The translations under genes were made by a program, and so were the position numbers. The notes under the pieces were generated by a model, which ran no database searches, was not told the DNA's origin, and was given only the letters and a program-made list of their open reading frames with translations. 38,202 bases of DNA from Ponticaulis sp. (GTDB taxonomy: Bacteria > Pseudomonadota > Alphaproteobacteria > Caulobacterales > Hyphomonadaceae): assembly GCA_002723155.1 (NCBI GenBank), contig PBNO01000004.1, forward strand, positions 1 through 38,202, written 5' to 3'. Shown here piece after piece: positions 33,951-38,202 of the stretch. Position 1 is the stretch's first letter. Each line of letters opens with the position of its first letter.

Positions 33951-34753
33951 GCGCGCGTATCGCAGTCGTAGAAGACGAGGCGGAAATCAGGTCCCTGATC
34001 GTCGAAGAACTGGAAGACGAGGGATATGAAGTGGCTTGCGCCGGCAACGGTGCTGAAGGCCTCAAACTAATTCAGGATTTCAAGCCGCAGCTTGTATTGT
34101 CCGACATTACAATGCCAGTGCTTGACGGCTATGGCATGCTGGAAGGTCTTCGTGAGCTGAAGGCGTTTTCGTCTACCCCAATCGTCTTTCTGAGTGCTCT
34201 GGCGGATCGCCGTCACATTATTCAGGGTAAAAAGATGGGCGTGGATGACTATGTCACTAAGCCGATCGACTTTGAGCTGCTTCTGGCCACGGTTGAGGCG
34301 CGTCTTCGTGAAGTCGAGCGCATGACCGCTGAAAAAGAAGAGCAGATGGTCAAGCTCTACCACTCCTTCATGGCTCAGCCTGAGCACGAGCGCCGCGTCA
34401 AACCTGCGCTGATCATTGCGGCTGAATGGCAGGATATCGATGATATCGAGAGCTCGCTTCGCAAGATGGGCGTGCCATTCATCGTTCACCATCGTGGATC
34501 ACAAATCGACGGATATCTGGCGGAGAAGGCGTATTCAGCTGTCATTCTGTCCCAGAACACGAATGATCAGACAGCGCTTACGATTTTGAAGCGCAGCCAG
34601 CAGTTTGCCAAGTTGAGCATTCCGAAGTTCCTGCTGATAGAAGATTCCAAGGCGGCTCAGGATATGAGCTATTGGGACAAGTTTACGCGCGTCATCTCTC
34701 TGGACCGCGCGACGGAAGCTGACATCGAGGAAACGATCTCCGCTTACATTTAG
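33947..34753 (+). CDS. Response regulator with intact and degenerate receiver domains
   Basis: A 268-residue protein starting at ATG 33947, overlapping the pseudo-kinase stop (ATGA). The first domain (about 1-120) is a complete receiver: acidic VVEDEAE, phospho-acceptor Asp53 in LVLSDITMP, Ser/Ala in FLSALAD and Lys105 in YVTKPID. A charged helix (about 120-143, VERMTAEKEEQM) joins it to a second alpha/beta domain (about 146-268). That domain follows a receiver pattern (ALIIAAEWQDIDDIESSLRK, YSAVILSQ, KFLLIEDSK, TRVISLDR) but lacks the Asp and Lys, so it cannot be phosphorylated. There is no DNA-binding domain, so output is probably by protein interaction. Its 3' end overlaps that of the convergent single-domain receiver. 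Confidence 0.85.
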   Translation: MSARIAVVEDEAEIRSLIVEELEDEGYEVACAGNGAEGLKLIQDFKPQLVLSDITMPVLDGYGMLEGLRELKAFSSTPIVFLSALADRRHIIQGKKMGVDDYVTKPIDFELLLATVEARLREVERMTAEKEEQMVKLYHSFMAQPEHERRVKPALIIAAEWQDIDDIESSLRKMGVPFIVHHRGSQIDGYLAEKAYSAVILSQNTNDQTALTILKRSQQFAKLSIPKFLLIEDSKAAQDMSYWDKFTRVISLDRATEADIEETISAYI

Positions 34754-35127
34754 GCTGGCTTCAAATCCCATCCCCGCCGGATGCTATTTTCTAATGCGCT
34801 CAAAAGCGCATCCGGCGAATAGGGTTTCGTAACGTTCGGAGCTTCAGGCAGGCTTGCCTGAAGCTCGTTCATCCCTGATGCGTATATAAACGGGATAGCC
34901 TGTTGGCTCAGGCTTAAAGCGACGGGTTCACATGTCTGGCCATCCAGCATGACGTCCACGACCGCGTAGGCGATGGGATGATTGTTCAGGATATCCATTG
35001 CTTCGTCGCAATTATTTGCGACATGCACCTGCGCCGCGCCCATGCTCTCAAGCATATCAGCGACGTCCAGTGCGATGATTGTGTTGTCCTCGACCAATAA
35101 GGCGTGTCCAGAGAAGGGACCGGTCAT
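34750..35127 (-). CDS. Single-domain response regulator, FAT-GUY-like
   Basis: A 125-residue stand-alone receiver. Motifs are LLVEDNTI (acidic pocket), Asp58 in VVDVMLDG, PFIYASGMN where many receivers have a plain Thr/Ser, and Lys101 in VTKPYS. The PFxxASG segment resembles the PFxFATGY signature of alphaproteobacterial FAT-GUY receivers, which are often tied to HWE/HisKA2 kinases and stress responses. No output domain is present, so it would act as a phosphate sink, shuttle or interaction switch. It converges on the two-receiver regulator with a 4-bp overlap at the stop codons and is transcribed in the same direction as the Crp/Fnr-type gene upstream of it. Confidence 0.88.
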   Translation of the reverse strand: MTGPFSGHALLVEDNTIIALDVADMLESMGAAQVHVANNCDEAMDILNNHPIAYAVVDVMLDGQTCEPVALSLSQQAIPFIYASGMNELQASLPEAPNVTKPYSPDALLSALENSIRRGWDLKPA

Positions 35128-35248
35128 AGCATTGCTCCGATCCTCGCCCGCTCGGGCGTTCAGTGTTGCGGGTACGGTTGTATATCGCAGCTTAACGCAC
35201 TTAAGAGGCCGCGTATTTGATCGAGGTTAAAACAACTGAAGACTGTGA

Positions 35249-36022
35249 TCAGTCCTCTGGCAACCATGACAAATTGAGATCCTGATAACGGTCGACATAG
35301 TCGATCATCTGCGAAAGACCCTCTTCATCGGTAATTTCGATGAACTGGCGGCTCCTTCGAATGAAGCCACTATCTTCGAGGCGCTTGAGCATACGGCTGA
35401 CGTGAACGCTCGTCAGACCGGTCGCATCACCAATCTGCTGCTGTCTCAGCGGGCACAGGAAGCCGTTCTGAGCCGTATCGTTCATTAATCTGAGGCGGCT
35501 CAGCGTCTGCAACAGGAAGAGCGCAACACGCATCTCGCCATCGTTACGACGCGAGATCATCACCCGGTCCGAGATTATTGCATGCTCGATCGCACCCAGC
35601 GCCGTTATCAGTGCAGCGAGGCGAGGGCTTTCGCTGAACACTTCATTCAAATCGCTCGTACGGATTTTACAGGCAATCAGGTCGGACTCGGCCACGCATG
35701 TGTTCTTGACGGAAGAGAATGCGATATTCTCGAAACCGACAACGTCACCTGGATGGTGGATTTGAGCGATGCTTGATCCGCCGTCTTTGAGAAGTTTACC
35801 AGAACTCACCCATCCTGATTTCAGAATGATAAGTTCATTAGCGGGCTGACCCTCAGTTAGAAGAACATGGCCACGTGGGAGGCCAACAGCGTTGGTCTCC
35901 AGACGCGCAAGCAGCTTCACATGGCGGCTGCTAAGATGCGTAAGCTTCATAAGCTTCGCGGCAAGACAAGATTCTGTCTGCGCGTGCTCACGGCCTTCGA
36001 ATGTATAAACAGGCATATCCAT
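35249..36022 (-). CDS. Crp/Fnr-family transcriptional regulator
   Basis: A 257-residue regulator with an N-terminal cyclic-nucleotide-binding-type beta-roll (about residues 30-145, including GHVLLTEGQPANELIILKSGWV and HHPGDVVGFENI), a long dimerisation helix, and a C-terminal winged helix with CPLRQQQIGDATGLTSVHVSRMLKRLEDSGFI (about 190-222). No FNR-type N-terminal cysteine cluster is present, so it is not an iron-sulfur oxygen sensor; the effector is unknown. ATGs occur at 36022 and 36016. A 12-bp palindrome about 40 bp upstream may be its operator or promoter element. Confidence 0.92.
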   Translation of the reverse strand: MDMPVYTFEGREHAQTESCLAAKLMKLTHLSSRHVKLLARLETNAVGLPRGHVLLTEGQPANELIILKSGWVSSGKLLKDGGSSIAQIHHPGDVVGFENIAFSSVKNTCVAESDLIACKIRTSDLNEVFSESPRLAALITALGAIEHAIISDRVMISRRNDGEMRVALFLLQTLSRLRLMNDTAQNGFLCPLRQQQIGDATGLTSVHVSRMLKRLEDSGFIRRSRQFIEITDEEGLSQMIDYVDRYQDLNLSWLPED

Positions 36023-36061
36023 AAGGAGGAAACGCGTATCGCCAGCTCGAAGTTTCCGCCA

Positions 36062-36073
36062 TAACCTAGGTTA
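36062..36073. promoter_or_regulatory. Perfect 12-bp palindrome upstream of the Crp/Fnr-type gene
   Basis: TAACCTAGGTTA is fully self-complementary and lies 39 bp before the upstream start codon of the leftward regulator gene. Position and symmetry suit a binding site for a dimeric regulator, possibly autoregulation. The 36023-36314 interval (292 bp) otherwise holds only short imperfect hairpins and no gene I can support. Confidence 0.4.
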
Positions 36074-36314
36074 AAGTGTGACAGATTTCTGCATATCAAT
36101 TGCAGTTGAGTGTTAGGACGCTGTTTTAATGGAGGAAAATGCTGCCTTATTTGGCAGCTTACGTGCGTTACGCCCGTGGAAGGTGCCCTATGGCGCTGTG
36201 ATATGTGGGGTAATGAGCAACGGTTCCCCTGAAAAGGGAAGTTTTTCGCGGCAAATCCAGATTTCTATTTTTGATAGTGCCGCAGGCAGAACACCAAGAC
36301 AGGGGTGTACGTGT

Positions 36315-36614
36315 TTAGCGATCTTCCGGATCGACGCCGTCATTGAGGCGTGCACGCAGTTCTTTACCGGCTTTGAAGAATGGAACGAACTTCTCTTCGA
36401 CCTGTACAGTTTCGCCTGTGCGCGGGTTACGGCCAACGCGCGCATCACGCTTACGCACTGAAAATGCACCGAAACCTCTGAGTTCTACGCGGGACCCGTT
36501 TTCCAGGGCAGAGGTGATCTCTTCCAGAATAACATCGACGACCTTCTCCAGGTCCTGTGGACGGAGATGAGGGTTTTCATCAGTCAGTTTCTGAACGAGT
36601 TCTGAGCGTAGCAT
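36315..36614 (-). CDS. ihfB: Integration host factor subunit beta
   Basis: IHF-beta (99 residues), half of the heterodimer that binds and sharply bends DNA. It begins [10 protein letters not shown], has the dimer body with [16 protein letters not shown] and [15 protein letters not shown], and the DNA-wrapping arm [15 protein letters not shown] with its intercalating proline region, then [10 protein letters not shown]. The ATG at 36614 follows a GGTGGGGG ribosome site. It lies downstream of rpsA on the same strand, as in most proteobacteria. IHF assists both tyrosine recombinases and sigma-54 promoters, both of which are encoded in this window. Confidence 0.96.
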   Translation of the reverse strand: MLRSELVQKLTDENPHLRPQDLEKVVDVILEEITSALENGSRVELRGFGAFSVRKRDARVGRNPRTGETVQVEEKFVPFFKAGKELRARLNDGVDPEDR

Positions 36615-36632
36615 TCCCCCACCATATACGTT

Positions 36633-36663
36633 TTCGCGGCGAAACCAAAGGCTTCGCCGCGAA
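36633..36663. terminator. Hairpin between rpsA and ihfB
   Basis: TTCGCGGCGAA (36633-36643) and TTCGCCGCGAA (36653-36663) form a perfect 11-bp stem with a 9-nt loop. Read leftward (the direction of both genes) it is followed by AAAA rather than U, so it is not a classical terminator; it may separate or stabilise the abundant rpsA message while leaving ihfB expressed. Confidence 0.45.
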
Positions 36664-36698
36664 TTTGTGATTGAATTTTTACTATGAAGGCAAAATTT

Positions 36699-38202
36699 CT
36701 ATTGTTTGCCTTCTTCCTCATCACCTTTGAGGGCCGCACCAAGGATATCACCGAGGGATGCGCCAGAGTCAGCAGAACCGTACTGAGCGACTGCTTCTTT
36801 CTCTTCTTCGATCTCCAGAGCTTTGATGGAGAGCGTCACGCGGCGAGAGTTGCGGTCGAAGTTTGTGACTTTTGCGTCGATTGTGTCGCCAACAGCGAAA
36901 CGCTCCGGGCGCTGCTCTGAACGGTCACGGGAAAGGTCAGAGCGACGGATGAAGGCTTTGAGGCCTTCTGGAAGCTCAACTTCGATACCACCGGAAGCAA
37001 CTTCAGTGACGGTAACTGTGAGGGTCGCGCCTTTACGCACGTCGCCACCAGCCATTGGGTCGTCGCCGAGTTGTTTGATGCCGAGAGAGATACGTTCTTT
37101 CTCAACGTCAACTTCGAGGACCTTAACTTTGACGGTGTCGCCTTTGTTGTAGTCTTCGATTGCTTCTTCGCCCTGACGGTTCCAGTCGATGTCGTTGATG
37201 TGAACCATACCGTCGAGGTCCGGGCCGATGCCGACGAACATACCGAATTCAGTGATGCCGCGAACTTCGCCTTCGAGCTCAGAACCGACCGGGTGGTCAA
37301 CGAGGAACGCATCCCATGGGTTGTCCATGCACTGCTTGAGGCCGAGGGAGATGCGACGCTTGTCTGCATCAACGTCGAGGACCATGACGTCAACTTCCTG
37401 AGAAGTAGAGACGATTTTGCCCGGGTGGACGTTTTTCTTAGTCCAGGACATTTCAGACACGTGGATGAGGCCTTCAACGCCGTCTTCCAGCTCAACGAAC
37501 GCACCGTAGTCAGTGATGTTCGTGATGCGGCCTGTGTAGCGAGCGCCCAGTGGGTATTTCGCTTCAACACCATCCCATGGGTCAGACATGAGTTGCTTCA
37601 TGCCGAGAGAGATACGTTGCGTGTCCGGGTTGATCTTGATGATCTGAACTTTGACAGTCTCGCCAACGTTCACAACCTGGCTTGGGTGAGAAATACGTTT
37701 CCAGGACATGTCTGTGACGTGGAGGAGGCCATCAATGCCGCCGAGGTCAACGAACGCACCGTAATCGGTGATGTTCTTGACGACGCCTTCACGAACGTCA
37801 CCTTCAGCCAGTTCGCCGACGATCTCTGCACGTTGCTCTGCACGGCTCTCTTCGAGAACTGCACGACGGGATACAACGATGTTGCCACGTGGGCGGTCCA
37901 TTTTCAGGATCGCGAACGGCTGAGCAACACCCATGAGTGGGCCGACGTCTTTGATTGGACGGATGTCAACCTGAGAACCCGGGAGGAACGCGTTGACGCC
38001 ACCGAGGTCAACCGTGAAGCCACCTTTGACGCGGCCAACGATTGCACCTTCTGCAGGCTCTTCTTTCTCGTGAAGCTTCTCGAGGCGAGTCCATGCTTCT
38101 TCGCGGCGTGCTTTGTCGCGCGAAAGAACAGCTTCGCCGAGCGCGTTTTCGATGCGCTCAAGGTAAACTTCTACAATATCACCAGCGTTTGGCTGCGCCG
38201 TC
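36699..38202 (-). CDS. rpsA: 30S ribosomal protein S1 (5' end outside window)
   Basis: The C-terminal 500 or so residues of S1, which brings mRNA to the 30S subunit. The reading frame stays open to the right edge, so the start lies beyond 38202; the ATG at 37934 is internal. Repeated S1 (OB-fold) domains are clear: KNITDYGAFVDLGGIDGLLH, RITNITDYGAFVELEDGVEG, RGITEFGMFVGIGPDLDGMVH and a fourth ending before RVTLSIKALEIEEE, plus the upstream GRVKGGFTVDLGG at the edge. The acidic tail ends LKGDEEEGKQ. ihfB follows after 84 bp. Confidence 0.97.
   Translation of the reverse strand, partial: TAQPNAGDIVEVYLERIENALGEAVLSRDKARREEAWTRLEKLHEKEEPAEGAIVGRVKGGFTVDLGGVNAFLPGSQVDIRPIKDVGPLMGVAQPFAILKMDRPRGNIVVSRRAVLEESRAEQRAEIVGELAEGDVREGVVKNITDYGAFVDLGGIDGLLHVTDMSWKRISHPSQVVNVGETVKVQIIKINPDTQRISLGMKQLMSDPWDGVEAKYPLGARYTGRITNITDYGAFVELEDGVEGLIHVSEMSWTKKNVHPGKIVSTSQEVDVMVLDVDADKRRISLGLKQCMDNPWDAFLVDHPVGSELEGEVRGITEFGMFVGIGPDLDGMVHINDIDWNRQGEEAIEDYNKGDTVKVKVLEVDVEKERISLGIKQLGDDPMAGGDVRKGATLTVTVTEVASGGIEVELPEGLKAFIRRSDLSRDRSEQRPERFAVGDTIDAKVTNFDRNSRRVTLSIKALEIEEEKEAVAQYGSADSGASLGDILGAALKGDEEEGKQ

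Noticed and set aside
36139-36198. Possible 20-residue leader peptide after GGAGG
   Set aside because: The spacing between GGAGG and ATG is only 3 nt, and there is no following rightward gene to regulate.
36220-36256. TTCCC...GGGAA followed by GTTTTT
   Set aside because: It would act as a plus-strand terminator where there is no plus-strand gene; the stem is 5 bp.

Overview
The window comes from the chromosome of an alphaproteobacterium. The gene order rpmH-rnpA-yidC-engB-argB-(pyrimidine nucleotidase)-dapD-dapE-truA-fmt-def-rmuC, followed by RNase D-lptC-lptA-lptB-rpoN-hpf-ptsN and then ihfB-rpsA, is a conserved alphaproteobacterial arrangement. The secreted DUF1036 protein, the FAT-GUY-like single-domain receiver and the compact gene packing suggest Caulobacterales/Rhodobacterales-type organisms, perhaps Hyphomonadaceae. 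The genus is an inference only.

Region 1 (1-1434) is the right edge of an integrated element. It holds an HNH-nuclease-like remnant and a complete tyrosine recombinase, followed by short tandem repeats and the 3' end of a tRNA-Arg(ACG) gene, the probable attachment site. Region 2 (1452-8895) holds a P1-family (DmpA/NylC-like) N-terminal-nucleophile hydrolase, a divergent lipoprotein gamma-glutamyltransferase, and a leftward four-gene cluster: DUF547 protein, TVP38/TMEM64 membrane protein, MerA-like flavin oxidoreductase, membrane sensor kinase. Region 3 (9045-16717) is a rightward housekeeping run: ribosomal protein L34, RNase P protein, YidC insertase, EngB GTPase, ArgB, a two-DUF1036 secreted protein, a HAD nucleotidase, DapD and DapE. 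A short secreted protein of unknown function follows.

Region 4 (17392-21866) runs leftward: RmuC, then peptide deformylase, a tiny membrane protein, Fmt, a GNAT acetyltransferase and TruA. Region 5 (21964-24327) has a 47-residue DUF2256 zinc-finger protein, a Ser/Thr-type metallophosphatase, and a 410-residue protein that reads as a strongly degenerate EAL domain. Region 6 (24327-29995) is RNase D, LptC-LptA-LptB (lipopolysaccharide export), RpoN (sigma-54), long-form HPF and PtsN.

Region 7 (30123-36022) is a dense signalling locus and the most distinctive part of the window. It has a 1001-residue membrane PAS-PAS histidine kinase, a small pseudo-kinase that looks like a duplicated and decayed copy of that kinase's core, and a response regulator with one intact and one decayed receiver domain. 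A convergent single-domain receiver and a Crp/Fnr regulator follow. The window ends with ihfB and the 5'-truncated rpsA. No stretch over 300 bases lacks a gene, and I saw no CRISPR array or insertion sequence.
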